14,300 bases of DNA. Origin: Prevotellaceae bacterium (lineage in GTDB: Bacteria > Bacteroidota > Bacteroidia > Bacteroidales > UBA932). Position 1 is the first letter of the stretch; each line of letters starts with the position of its first letter. This document shows positions 1 through 7,211 of this stretch, one piece after another. A program made the translations under genes and the position numbers. The stretch lies in assembly GCA_031289895.1 (NCBI GenBank), contig JAITOP010000383.1:1-14300 (forward strand), given 5' to 3'. The notes beneath the pieces are model-generated. The model saw nothing but the letters and a program-made list of their open reading frames with translations. It was not told the origin of the DNA and did no database searches.

Positions 1-131
1 TTGAAGAATACATACATCCCGAAATATTTGAAGAATATCGCATAATCGGGAAAGAAAAAGGATTTACGCATGTAGAAAGCGCGCCTTTGGTAAGGTCAAG
101 CTACCATGCTGAAAAACACTTAAATAATTAA
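1..131 (+). CDS. lipA: Lipoyl synthase, C-terminal end only (partial)
   Basis: This is the last 42 codons of a gene that enters from the left edge, read in the frame starting at base 3 and stopping at 129-131. The translated tail contains PEIFEEYRIIGKEKGF and then VESAPLVRSSYHAEKH. The RSSYHAE segment is the conserved C-terminal signature of LipA, the radical-SAM enzyme that inserts two sulfurs into protein-bound octanoyl groups; in characterised LipA the serine of RSSY ligates the auxiliary 4Fe-4S cluster. The adjacent downstream gene is lipB, which makes the octanoylated substrate, so the context agrees. The stop codon lies inside the first unit of a heptamer array that continues downstream. 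The radical-SAM CxxxCxxC motif is outside the window. Confidence 0.93.
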   Translation, partial: EEYIHPEIFEEYRIIGKEKGFTHVESAPLVRSSYHAEKHLNN

Positions 132-195
132 AAATTAAAAATTAAGAATTAAAAATTAGTGATTAATGATTAATGATTAATGATTAATGATTGGT
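126..195 (+). repeat. Heptamer tandem array downstream of lipA
   Basis: Ten consecutive 7-bp units run without interruption from 126 to 195. The unit drifts from AATTAAA (126-132, 133-139, 147-153) through AATTAAG and AATTAGT to GATTAAT (four exact copies, 161-188) and ends with GATTGGT. The lipA stop codon (129-131) is inside the first unit. No coding function is visible. Confidence 0.85.
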
Positions 196-208
196 TGATA
201 AACTTTGT

Positions 209-268
209 ACTTAAAAAACTTAAAAAACTTTATAACTTTATGAACTTTAAAAACTTTATAACTTTTTT
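209..268 (+). repeat. Degenerate 8-9-bp tandem array just before lipB
   Basis: Units are ACTTAAAAA (209-217, 218-226), ACTTTATA (227-234), ACTTTATGA (235-243), ACTTTAAAA (244-252), ACTTTATA (253-260) and ACTTTTTT (261-268). The array stops 3 bp before the lipB ATG, so it forms the whole leader next to the start codon. The same unit family appears in reverse complement downstream of trmD. Confidence 0.75.
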
Positions 269-271
269 ATT

Positions 272-946
272 ATGAGAAAAACAGAATTGATAGATTTAGG
301 AACATTAAATTATCGTGCGGCTTGGGAAAAACAAGTATTTTTATTGGAAAAACTGAAAGCAGAAAAACGGGCGTGTCAAACAGGTGTAAATTATTTATTA
401 TTGGTTGAACATCCTCATGTATATACGCTTGGGCGCAACGGCGATAAGCAAAATATGCTGATAGATGCAATTCAACTGAAAGCCAAAAATGCAGAATTTA
501 TAAAAGTTGACCGAGGCGGCGATATTACGTATCACGGTTACGGTCAATTGGTTGCTTATCCCATTATCCGTTTGGATGTTTTTGAAATCGGCGTAAAAGA
601 ATACGTATGCAAATTAGAAGAAGTTGTAATCCGAACATTGCTTAATTACGGATTAAAAGGCGAGCGGTTGCAAGGTGCTATTGGCGTTTGGCTCGATACC
701 GACACAAAATCAGCACGCAAAATATGCGCTATCGGAGTGCGATGTTCGGGATTTGTTACCATGCACGGCTTTGCGTTGAATGTGAATACCGATTTGAATT
801 ATTTTAATTACATCAATCCCTGCGGATTTATTGACAAAGGCGTAACATCCCTCGAAAAAGAAATAAACCGCAAAACAGATATGAACGAAATAAAAAAACT
901 TATTATCCAAAATTTTCAAGATGTTTTTGAGATGGAATATGTTTAA
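272..946 (+). CDS. lipB: Octanoyl-[acyl-carrier-protein]-protein N-octanoyltransferase
   Basis: LipB moves the octanoyl group from acyl carrier protein to the target lysine of lipoate-dependent proteins such as the E2 subunits of 2-oxoacid dehydrogenases and GcvH; LipA then adds sulfur. The 224-residue protein has the family length. The signature RGGDITYHGYGQLVAYP occupies residues 81-97. The conserved lysine is at 150 in KICAIGVR. HGFALN is at 165-170, and the catalytic cysteine is Cys184 in INPCG. The ATG at 272 is the natural start because LIDLGTLNYRAAW directly after it is the usual LipB N-terminus. No Shine-Dalgarno is present, as is normal for Bacteroidetes. It lies 140 bp after lipA on the same strand, so co-transcription is plausible although the gap is filled with tandem repeats. 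Confidence 0.96.
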   Translation: MRKTELIDLGTLNYRAAWEKQVFLLEKLKAEKRACQTGVNYLLLVEHPHVYTLGRNGDKQNMLIDAIQLKAKNAEFIKVDRGGDITYHGYGQLVAYPIIRLDVFEIGVKEYVCKLEEVVIRTLLNYGLKGERLQGAIGVWLDTDTKSARKICAIGVRCSGFVTMHGFALNVNTDLNYFNYINPCGFIDKGVTSLEKEINRKTDMNEIKKLIIQNFQDVFEMEYV

Positions 947-949
947 AAC

Positions 950-1007
950 AATTACGAATTACGAAACAATTACAAAACAATTACGAATTACGAAATTACG
1001 AATTACG
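950..1007 (+). repeat. AATTACG heptamer array downstream of lipB
   Basis: Exact AATTACG units lie at 950-956, 957-963, 979-985, 986-992, 994-1000 and 1001-1007, with an AATTACA variant at 968-974 and AAAC inserts breaking the phase. The array begins 3 bp after the lipB stop. The remainder of the 324-bp lipB-prfA gap holds a segment with an internal TTTGTG duplication (about 1029-1060), one copy of a 43-bp dispersed repeat, a second array and the prfA promoter. Confidence 0.8.
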
Positions 1008-1074
1008 ATATTTGCTGAATAGAAAAACTTTTGTGTTCTTCGTGAAAATCCTTTGTGTTTAAAAACGATTTTAT

Positions 1075-1117
1075 GCACACAGATAACACAGATGCAACAG
1101 ATTTTCACAGATAAAAA
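1075..1117 (+). repeat. 43-bp dispersed repeat, copy 1
   Basis: This copy begins GCACACAGAT and ends CACAGATAAAAA. It is about 38 of 43 identical, with no gaps, to copy 2 at 2939-2981. Internally it is built from ACAGAT-like motifs 9-10 bp apart. Its orientation is the same as the upstream gene lipB. The next array starts on its last base. Confidence 0.8.
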
Positions 1118-1234
1118 TACCAACGACCAAATACCAACGACTAAATACTAAATACCAACGACCAAATACCAACGACCAAATACCAACGACCAAATACCAA
1201 CGACTAAATACTAAATACCAACGACCAAATACCA
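1117..1234 (+). repeat. ATACCAACGACCAA minisatellite upstream of prfA
   Basis: The array is built of 14-bp units ATACCAACGAC[C/T]AA at 1117, 1131, 1152, 1166, 1180, 1194 and 1215, interrupted at 1145 and 1208 by the half-unit ATACTAA and ending in a partial unit. Each 14-mer is two related heptamers, so the whole array keeps 7-bp phase. It ends about 10 bp before the prfA -7 element, which places the -33 region of that promoter inside the array. Confidence 0.9.
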
Positions 1235-1244
1235 TATTTTTTAC

Positions 1245-1252
1245 TACCTTTG
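1245..1252 (+). promoter_or_regulatory. Candidate prfA promoter, -7 element
   Basis: TACCTTTG matches the Bacteroidetes -7 consensus TAnnTTTG exactly, 18 bp before the prfA ATG, so the leader would be only about 10 nt. No TTG is found at the expected -33 distance, which falls in the minisatellite. Confidence 0.6.
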
Positions 1253-1270
1253 CACGAATTTTAATATTTT

Positions 1271-2356
1271 ATGAACGATAACAGACTGTTTGCTAAGTTA
1301 GAAGCAATAAAACATAAATTTGACGAAATCGGTTTGCAAATTACCGACCCTGAAATTATTGGCGATATGAAAAAATTTGTTGCGTTAAACAAAGAATATC
1401 GCGAGTTAGAACCCATTGTTCACGCTTTCGATAAGTATGAACTTATTATTGCAAATATCGAATCGGCAAACGAAATGCTTGCCGTCGAGAGCGATTATGA
1501 GATGTGCGAAATGGCTCGTGCCGAAATCGCAGAACTCGAACAACAGCAAGCCAAATTGGAAGACGAAATAAAAATATTACTGATACCCAAAGACCCGCAG
1601 GACGACCGAAACGCAATACTCGAAATACGAGCAGGCACAGGCGGCGACGAAGCCTCCATATTTGCAGGCGATTTGCTGCGTATGTACACTCGGTTTATCG
1701 AAACACGAGGCTGGAAAATAGAAATAACAAATATATCGGAAGGCACGGTAGGCGGATTTAAAGAAGTTGTTGCAAAAGTTACAGGCGCAGGAGTTTATGG
1801 AATTTTGAAATACGAATCGGGAGTGCATCGGGTGCAGCGAGTGCCGCAAACCGAAACGCAAGGACGTATTCACACTTCGGCAGCATCGGTAGCCGTATTG
1901 CCCGAAGCCGAAGAATTTGATATTGAACTTAACGAAAAAGATATCCGTAAAGATATATTTTGCTCGTCGGGACCCGGAGGACAATCGGTAAATACTACAT
2001 ATTCGGCAATTCGTTTGACACATATCCCCACAGGAATTGTGGTGCAATGTCAGGATGAAAAATCGCAACTTAAAAATTATTCAAAAGCCCTTGCCGAACT
2101 TCGTACCCGAATTTATAATATGGAATATCAAAAATATATTGATGATATTGCAGGCAAGCGCAAAACTATGGTTTCGACGGGCGACCGCTCGGCAAAAATT
2201 CGCACTTACAATTATCCTCAAAGCCGCGTAACCGACCATCGCATAAACTACACAACGTACAATCTGCCGGCGTTTGTGGATGGTAATATTTACGAACTTA
2301 TAGAGCAACTTCAAATTGCCGAAAATGCTGAACGACTGAAAGAAAGCGAACTTTAA
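1271..2356 (+). CDS. prfA: Peptide chain release factor 1
   Basis: RF1 recognises UAA and UAG stop codons in the ribosomal A site and triggers hydrolysis of peptidyl-tRNA in the cytoplasm. The 361-residue product has full family length. A helical N-terminal domain (about 1-100) is followed by RAGTGGDEA at 120-128, the codon-recognition segment HRVQRVPQTETQGRIHTSAA at 186-205, and the catalytic GGQ loop SSGPGGQSVNT at 232-242 (GGQ 236-238). The PxT tripeptide at 192-194 places it in the RF1 class; RF2 has SPF at this position, and no RF2-type frameshift site is present. The middle residue is Gln rather than the Ala or Val of the best-studied RF1s. The start at 1271 follows a -7 promoter element by 18 bp. 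msrA begins 8 bp after the stop. Confidence 0.97.
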   Translation: MNDNRLFAKLEAIKHKFDEIGLQITDPEIIGDMKKFVALNKEYRELEPIVHAFDKYELIIANIESANEMLAVESDYEMCEMARAEIAELEQQQAKLEDEIKILLIPKDPQDDRNAILEIRAGTGGDEASIFAGDLLRMYTRFIETRGWKIEITNISEGTVGGFKEVVAKVTGAGVYGILKYESGVHRVQRVPQTETQGRIHTSAASVAVLPEAEEFDIELNEKDIRKDIFCSSGPGGQSVNTTYSAIRLTHIPTGIVVQCQDEKSQLKNYSKALAELRTRIYNMEYQKYIDDIAGKRKTMVSTGDRSAKIRTYNYPQSRVTDHRINYTTYNLPAFVDGNIYELIEQLQIAENAERLKESEL

Positions 2357-2364
2357 TAATTATT

Positions 2365-2868
2365 ATGGAAATGAAAAAATCGGAAATTTATTTTGCAGGC
2401 GGCTGCTTTTGGGGTGTCGAACATTTTATGAGTTTGATACAAGGCGTTGTTTGCACCCAAGCAGGATATGCCAATGGTACAACCGAAAATCCAACATACA
2501 AAGAAGTCTGCAACAACAACACAGGACATGCCGAAACCGTGCGCGTAACTTACGATGCCGAAAAAATATCGTTGGAAAAATTAATCTCATTATTTTTCAA
2601 AATCATAAATCCGACAAGCATTAACAGGCAAGGCAACGACATTGGCGAACAGTATCGCACCGGAATTTATTATACTGATTTTTGCGATTTACCTATAATA
2701 AACAAAATGATAGCCGAACTTTCACAGCATTACACCAATCCAATAGTTACCGAAGTTTTGGAACTGAAAAATTTTTATTCGGCAGAAGACTACCATCAAA
2801 AATATTTGGATAAAAATCCTTCGGGCTATTGCCACATAAACCCGGCATTGTTTGATTTGGCAAATTAG
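2365..2868 (+). CDS. msrA: Peptide methionine sulfoxide reductase A
   Basis: MsrA reduces the S-epimer of methionine sulfoxide in proteins and free methionine, repairing oxidative damage with electrons from thioredoxin. The 167-residue protein has AGGCFWGVEH at 11-20, with the nucleophilic cysteine Cys14 in the diagnostic GCFWG motif. GYANG is at 34-38, GHAE at 54-57, NDIGEQYRTGIYY at 91-103, and YHQKYL at 143-148. The likely resolving cysteine is Cys156 in GYCHI. There is no fused MsrB domain. No signal peptide or lipobox is seen, so it should be cytoplasmic. It starts 8 bp after prfA and almost certainly shares its transcript. The TAG stop leads straight into a heptamer array. Confidence 0.96.
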   Translation: MEMKKSEIYFAGGCFWGVEHFMSLIQGVVCTQAGYANGTTENPTYKEVCNNNTGHAETVRVTYDAEKISLEKLISLFFKIINPTSINRQGNDIGEQYRTGIYYTDFCDLPIINKMIAELSQHYTNPIVTEVLELKNFYSAEDYHQKYLDKNPSGYCHINPALFDLAN

Positions 2869-2870
2869 TC

Positions 2871-2919
2871 GTAAGTTGTAAGTTGTAAGTCATAAGTCGT
2901 AAGTTGTAAGTCGTAAGTA
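2871..2919 (+). repeat. GTAAGTY heptamer array downstream of msrA
   Basis: Seven contiguous 7-bp units (GTAAGTT, GTAAGTT, GTAAGTC, ATAAGTC, GTAAGTT, GTAAGTC, GTAAGTA) follow the msrA stop by 2 bp. The stop codon itself lies in an in-phase degenerate unit ATTAGTC (2864-2870). Confidence 0.85.
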
Positions 2920-2938
2920 TTTTTTTGATTTGAGATAA

Positions 2939-2981
2939 GCACACAGATTACACAGATTAAACGGATTTACACAGATAAAAA
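2939..2981 (+). repeat. 43-bp dispersed repeat, copy 2
   Basis: This copy begins GCACACAGATTACACAGATT. ACAGAT-like motifs fall at offsets 5, 14, 23 (ACGGAT) and 33. It aligns without gaps to copy 1 and to the reverse complement of copy 3, about 38 of 43 identical in each case. It lies 71 bp downstream of msrA and in the same orientation. Confidence 0.85.
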
Positions 2982-3026
2982 AGTTTTATGCTTAAATTAT
3001 CTTCGCCCTTACAATATAAAAATGCA

Positions 3027-3044
3027 GGGTGCAAATTAGCACCC
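3027..3044. terminator. Possible terminator hairpin between convergent msrA and pyrG
   Basis: GGGTGC (3027-3032) pairs perfectly with GCACCC (3039-3044) around the loop AAATTA. It sits between two converging genes. Read on the minus strand, the direction of pyrG, it is followed after a few bases by a run of five T. On the plus strand a T-rich stretch follows at 3055-3060. The stem is short (6 bp), so efficiency is uncertain. Confidence 0.45.
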
Positions 3045-3050
3045 CACATT

Positions 3051-3101
3051 CGTAATTTTTAATTCGTAATTCGTAATTTTCGTAATTCGTAATTGTTAAT
3101 T
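3051..3101 (-). repeat. CGTAATT heptamer array overlapping the pyrG stop
   Basis: CGTAATT-type units run through 3051-3101 with small phase breaks (AATTCGT at 3061 and 3068; CGTAATT at 3081 and 3088; GTTAATT at 3095). On the pyrG strand they read AATTACG, the same unit found after lipB. The pyrG stop codon (3096-3098) and its last codons fall in the array. Confidence 0.75.
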
Positions 3102-4712
3102 TTTAATAGTCGTCATCGCCGCTTTTACAAAGCCTACGAAAAGGGGGTGGGGACTTAAAACCGTGCTTTTATATTCGGGGTGAAACTGCACTCCGATAAA
3201 CCAGCGATGCGATGGTATTTCCATAATTTCAACCAATCCTGATGTTTCGTTTATTCCTGCGGCAACCATTCCTGCTTTGCTAAATCGCTCGAGATAATCG
3301 TTGTTAAATTCATAGCGATGGCGGTGGCGTTCTGATATTTTTGTTTGTCCGTAAACTTTTGCGGTGAGCGAATTGCTGTTTAATTTGCAGGGATATGCTC
3401 CAAGCCGCATTGTGCCGCCTTTTTCGGTTATTTTTTTTTGCGATTCCATAATGTCAATAACAGTATGTTCGGTTGCGGCTTCCATTTCGGTAGAAACTGC
3501 ATCGGTGTAGCCGAGTACATTTCGCGCAAATTCAATAACTGCGCATTGCATTCCGAGACATATTCCAAAAAACGGAATATTATTTTCGCGGGCATATTTT
3601 ACGGCTACATATTTTCCGTCTATTCCGCGACTACCAAATCCGGGCGCAACCAAAATGCCATTAACCGATGCCAGCAGTTGATTTGCATTTTCATCGTTTA
3701 ATTTTTCCGAATTTATCATTTGCACTATCACTTTACATTCGTTTGCTGCTCCTGCGTGTATAAACGATTCGCATATTGATTTGTAAGCATCCGGAAGTTG
3801 TGTGTATTTTCCTACAAGTGCAATGGTAACTTCGCGTTTAGGATTTTTTACTTTCGCCAAAAATTCTTTCCATTGACGTAATTCTACTACTTTATTTTGA
3901 GGAAGATTTAATTTTCTCAACACTATCTGGTCGAGTTTTTCTTCGTTCATTTTTATCGGAACATCGTATATTGTAGGCACATCTATTGATTGTATCACGG
4001 CATCGCCATCGACATTGCAAAAAAGGGCTACTTTTTTGCGAATTTCCATGTTCAGATTTCTTTCGGTGCGCAAAACAAGAATATCGGGTTGTACTCCGTT
4101 TTCCAATAGTGCTTTTACCGAGTGTTGAGTTGGTTTTGTTTTCAGTTCGCCTGCTGCGGCAAGATATGGAACGAGTGTCAAATGTATTACAACAGAATTT
4201 GTGTTTCCCAACTGATAACGCAACTGTCGCACGGCTTCGATATAAGGCAGTGATTCTATATCGCCAACTGTTCCGCCTATTTCGGTAATTACAACATCAA
4301 AGCGATGTTTTGTTCCTACAAGTTGTATGCAGCGTTTTATTTCGTCGGTAATATGAGGAACAACCTGCACTGTTTTTCCGAGATAATCGCCTTTTCGCTC
4401 TTTATTTATAACCGTTTGATAAATTCGTCCGGTAGTTACGTTGTTTAATTGTGATGTATGGATGTTTAAAAATCTTTCGTAGTGTCCCAAGTCCAAATCT
4501 GTTTCTGCGCCATCTTCGGTAACATAACATTCTCCGTGTTCGTATGGATTTAGCGTTCCGGGGTCAACATTCAGATAGGGGTCTAATTTTTGTATTGTAA
4601 CAGAATATCCGCTCGACTGCAATAGTTTTGCCAGCGACGATGCTATAATTCCTTTTCCTAACGATGATGTAACTCCGCCTGTTACAAATACGTATTTTGT
4701 GCTTGTCTCCAT
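3096..4712 (-). CDS. pyrG: CTP synthase (glutamine-hydrolysing)
   Basis: PyrG makes CTP from UTP, ATP and glutamine, the last step of de novo pyrimidine nucleotide synthesis. The 538-residue protein has both domains. The N-terminal amidoligase begins YVFVTGGVTSSLGKGI (7-22) with the ATP loop, then QKLDPYLNVDPGTLNPYEHG (41-60) and TEIGGTVGDIES (143-154). The C-terminal class I glutamine amidotransferase has GILVAPGFGSRG (352-363), the nucleophile Cys385 in GICLGMQ, and the HPE of the triad at 511-513 (His511, Glu513). Length and motif order are typical, with no missing catalytic residue. It lies 21 bp after the DUF349 gene on the same strand with no clear promoter in the gap, so it is probably transcribed from the promoter at 6995-7024. 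Its last few codons run into a heptamer array. Confidence 0.98.
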   Translation of the reverse strand: METSTKYVFVTGGVTSSLGKGIIASSLAKLLQSSGYSVTIQKLDPYLNVDPGTLNPYEHGECYVTEDGAETDLDLGHYERFLNIHTSQLNNVTTGRIYQTVINKERKGDYLGKTVQVVPHITDEIKRCIQLVGTKHRFDVVITEIGGTVGDIESLPYIEAVRQLRYQLGNTNSVVIHLTLVPYLAAAGELKTKPTQHSVKALLENGVQPDILVLRTERNLNMEIRKKVALFCNVDGDAVIQSIDVPTIYDVPIKMNEEKLDQIVLRKLNLPQNKVVELRQWKEFLAKVKNPKREVTIALVGKYTQLPDAYKSICESFIHAGAANECKVIVQMINSEKLNDENANQLLASVNGILVAPGFGSRGIDGKYVAVKYARENNIPFFGICLGMQCAVIEFARNVLGYTDAVSTEMEAATEHTVIDIMESQKKITEKGGTMRLGAYPCKLNSNSLTAKVYGQTKISERHRHRYEFNNDYLERFSKAGMVAAGINETSGLVEIMEIPSHRWFIGVQFHPEYKSTVLSPHPLFVGFVKAAMTTIKN

Positions 4713-4733
4713 AATAAATTCCTAAATCGAAAA

Positions 4734-6941
4734 TCAAATTGTTTGGTCGAGTAATTTTATTTTTTCTTCGAGAACTATAACTTCTTCTTTTGATTTTTCT
4801 ATTTTACGTTTCACTTCGGACACAAAGGTATCGGCATTTTTCGATTTCGCAAAAAAGCCTATATTGTTTTCCCAAAGGGCAATATCTGCTTCGATTTGAC
4901 GAATTTGTCCGAGTAGTTTATCTCTTTCGCTGCGCAGTGTTTTTGTTTGTCCTTTACCACCACCACCTGTCTGAGTGTTTTTCAGTTGTGTTCTGAATTT
5001 CACTATTTTTCTGTCTGTTTCGCTTATGTTCAACGATTTGAAAAGGTTATCCACTAAGGTACGAAATTCTGTTTGTATTTGTGTTTTGTATTTTATCGGA
5101 ACAAAGCCTATTGCTGCCCAGCGCCGTTGAAAATCTTTAAGTGCATCAAGGTTTCGCACTACATCTCTGCCTGCTTCGTATTCTTTTACTTCTTTAATTA
5201 TTGCTTGTTTTGCTTTCAGATTTTCATCGTAGCGGGTATCCTGTTCTTTAAGCACGCTGTTGCGACTGTTAAAAAATTTATCGCAGGCGGTGCGAAAACG
5301 TTTCCATACTTCGGCTGAAACTTTGCGCGGAACAACTCCTATTTCTTTCCATTCTTTTTGTAATTTTATCAGTTGTTCGGTTGTTTTTTTCCAATCGGTA
5401 TTTTCCGAAAGCGCTTCGGCTTGTTTGCATAAATCGAGTTTCAGATGAAGATTTCCGTCCATCGATTTTTTAAATTCGCTGTAAAATTTACGTTTTTTTG
5501 TAAAAAATTCGTCGCAGGCTTTTCTAAAACGCAGATATATTTTTCCGTTATCTTTTTTAGATGCAAAACCAATAGATTTCCATGCTTTTTGCATTTCTAT
5601 CAGTATTTTAGACGATTTATTCCATTCTTTGTTTGTTTTTGTTTGGGCTGCAACAAGTTCTTCTATTTTTTCGCAAAGCACTAATTTTGCTTTCAGATTT
5701 TGTTCCTGAAGTCCTTTTTGTTGTTCAAAATATTCTTGATGTTTTTTATTTATTTTTGATGTTGCTTCTTTAAATCGTTCCCATATTTGTTCTTTCAGTT
5801 CGTTTGCTACGGGACCAATTTCGCGCCATTGTTCGTGATATTTTTGAAGTTTGCGGAAAGCGGTAACAACCGATGGTTCAATCAACAGTTCTTCGGCTTT
5901 TTCGCAGAGTTGTATTTTCGCTTCAAGATTTTTCTTCAAATCCATATCGCGCAACTCTTTGTTTATTTTCAGATAATCATAAAAATTTTCTACATGATGA
6001 TTATATGTATCCCACAAATCTTTCATGTACGATTGCGGTATCGGACCTGTTTCGCGCCATCTTTTTTGCAGTTCTTTAAATGCCTGAAACGTGTGATTTA
6101 TATTTTCTTTTTTATCAATAAGTTCTTTCAACTCATCAATAAGTTTTAATTTTATTTTATAATTATCTTCTTTATTGTTTTCGAGATTTCTGAGATATGC
6201 GCTGCGTTTTACTTTATACGAATTAAACAACGATTTAAATTCAATTTCGTATTTATCAACAGGCGCGATATAACTCTCTATATCATTACCTTTTGCTATG
6301 TATTCCTGTCGGTAAACGTCCTGTTCCTGACGCAAAATTTTGTAGAACGATGTTTTTACAGCATCAACATCTTTGCGTATTTTTTCTACGGGTTGAGTTT
6401 CCAATATATTTCTGAATGCGACATTCAATTCCGCCTTGTTCATTTCCGAAAAATTTGACGACACTTCCGTATCTTCGTCGCTGTCTAAATCAATTTCTTC
6501 ATCATCTTCCAAATCAAATTCTTCCGATTCGGCAGCAATAAAGGCTTCTTCAATAGAAAAATCAATGATTTCATCATCTGCTTTTTGCAACGAAATATCA
6601 TCATCTTCGTCGGTTAACTTTTCAGATAAGATAATATCAATTTCTGTTTCGTCAATTAATATTTCCGATTCGATTTCGTTAACAATTTCGGGCGCGTCAT
6701 CGGCAACCTCAACAGCAACTTCGGGTTCATCAATTGTTTCTTCCGATTCGTTTTCGTTAACAATTTCGGGCGCATCATCGGCAACCTCAACAGCAACTTC
6801 GGGTTCATCAATTACTTTTTCCGATTCGTTTTCATTCACAGTTTCGGTTGCATTATCGGCAGCCTCAACAGCATTTTCGGTGTTGTTTTTTACATCATCG
6901 AATTGTTCTTCCAGAACAGAGTTTGTGTTATTAACATCCAT
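4734..6941 (-). CDS. DUF349 repeat protein with acidic repetitive N-terminus
   Basis: This 735-residue cytoplasmic protein has no signal peptide or membrane segment. Residues 1-165 are very acidic and low in complexity, with a 26-residue tandem repeat at 35-86 that begins VNENESE and contains IDEPEVAVEVADDAPEI. From about 190 to 640 come five DUF349 units, each marked by a W-x-x-(I/T)-G core: WRETG 295-299, WREIG 372-376, WKSIG 454-458, WKEIG 531-535 and WAAIG 608-612. They are spaced 77, 82, 77 and 77 residues apart and separated by charged helical segments. A Gly-rich linker (TGGGGKG, 658-664) leads to a C-terminal coiled coil (about 668-735). DUF349 has no established biochemical role that I can state; the helical, charged architecture suggests a scaffold or nucleic-acid/protein-binding function, which is inference. 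It is the first gene of a likely two-gene unit with pyrG. Confidence 0.88.
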   Translation of the reverse strand: MDVNNTNSVLEEQFDDVKNNTENAVEAADNATETVNENESEKVIDEPEVAVEVADDAPEIVNENESEETIDEPEVAVEVADDAPEIVNEIESEILIDETEIDIILSEKLTDEDDDISLQKADDEIIDFSIEEAFIAAESEEFDLEDDEEIDLDSDEDTEVSSNFSEMNKAELNVAFRNILETQPVEKIRKDVDAVKTSFYKILRQEQDVYRQEYIAKGNDIESYIAPVDKYEIEFKSLFNSYKVKRSAYLRNLENNKEDNYKIKLKLIDELKELIDKKENINHTFQAFKELQKRWRETGPIPQSYMKDLWDTYNHHVENFYDYLKINKELRDMDLKKNLEAKIQLCEKAEELLIEPSVVTAFRKLQKYHEQWREIGPVANELKEQIWERFKEATSKINKKHQEYFEQQKGLQEQNLKAKLVLCEKIEELVAAQTKTNKEWNKSSKILIEMQKAWKSIGFASKKDNGKIYLRFRKACDEFFTKKRKFYSEFKKSMDGNLHLKLDLCKQAEALSENTDWKKTTEQLIKLQKEWKEIGVVPRKVSAEVWKRFRTACDKFFNSRNSVLKEQDTRYDENLKAKQAIIKEVKEYEAGRDVVRNLDALKDFQRRWAAIGFVPIKYKTQIQTEFRTLVDNLFKSLNISETDRKIVKFRTQLKNTQTGGGGKGQTKTLRSERDKLLGQIRQIEADIALWENNIGFFAKSKNADTFVSEVKRKIEKSKEEVIVLEEKIKLLDQTI
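6648..6869 (-). repeat. 78-bp in-frame coding repeat in the DUF349 gene
   Basis: Two nearly identical 78-bp copies, flanked by degenerate partial copies, encode the 26-residue acidic repeat. The two full copies differ at only a few bases in the plus-strand segment beginning AACAATTTCGGGCGC (6681 and 6759). The period is a multiple of three, so copy-number change would keep the frame. Confidence 0.85.
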
Positions 6942-6994
6942 AGCAATACATTTTTATTACAAAAAGCAAGAAATATTCTTACCAAATAAGACTG

Positions 6995-7024
6995 CGAAAG
7001 TAGTAAATAATTTTTAATGGTCAA
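6995..7024 (-). promoter_or_regulatory. Candidate promoter of the DUF349-pyrG unit
   Basis: On the minus strand, TTG (7024-7022) is followed after 19 bp by TACTTTCG (7002-6995), one mismatch from the TAnnTTTG consensus. The predicted start near 6988 leaves a leader of about 45 nt before the ATG at 6941. Confidence 0.6.
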
Positions 7025-7211
7025 TGATTAATCTGAAATTTTTTATAAATGAGATTGCCAAATCACCTTTATTTATTACATATTTTTACACTTTTATAAC
7101 GAAAATGAGTACATTTATTTGCTTGATTTTGGATAAAAAAGTTCAGTAATTTAATTATTTTAATTATGTATTGCCATTGATATAGAAGTGATAAAAAAAC
7201 AAAAAAACATA
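7025..7211. other. AT-rich spacer with no recognised feature
   Basis: I see no gene, hairpin or convincing promoter here. The 68-codon minus-strand reading frame across it has no family resemblance and runs into the palindromic element, so it is not called. Confidence 0.6.

Noticed and set aside
191..207. Promoter for lipB around the TTTG at 204-207
   Set aside because: The -7 match is imperfect (AAACTTTG), and the TTG sites at 191-197 are too close to serve as -33.
1117..1234. CRISPR-like regular repeats
   Set aside because: Units are 14 bp and contiguous with no unique spacers, so this is a minisatellite.
1577..2068. 163-codon minus-strand frame
   Set aside because: It is antisense to the conserved core of prfA, including the GGQ region, so it is a shadow.
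6436..7017. 193-codon Ser/Thr-rich plus-strand frame
   Set aside because: It is the antisense shadow of the acidic repeats of the DUF349 gene, with Glu/Asp codons read backwards as Ser/Phe. It also covers the promoter of that gene.
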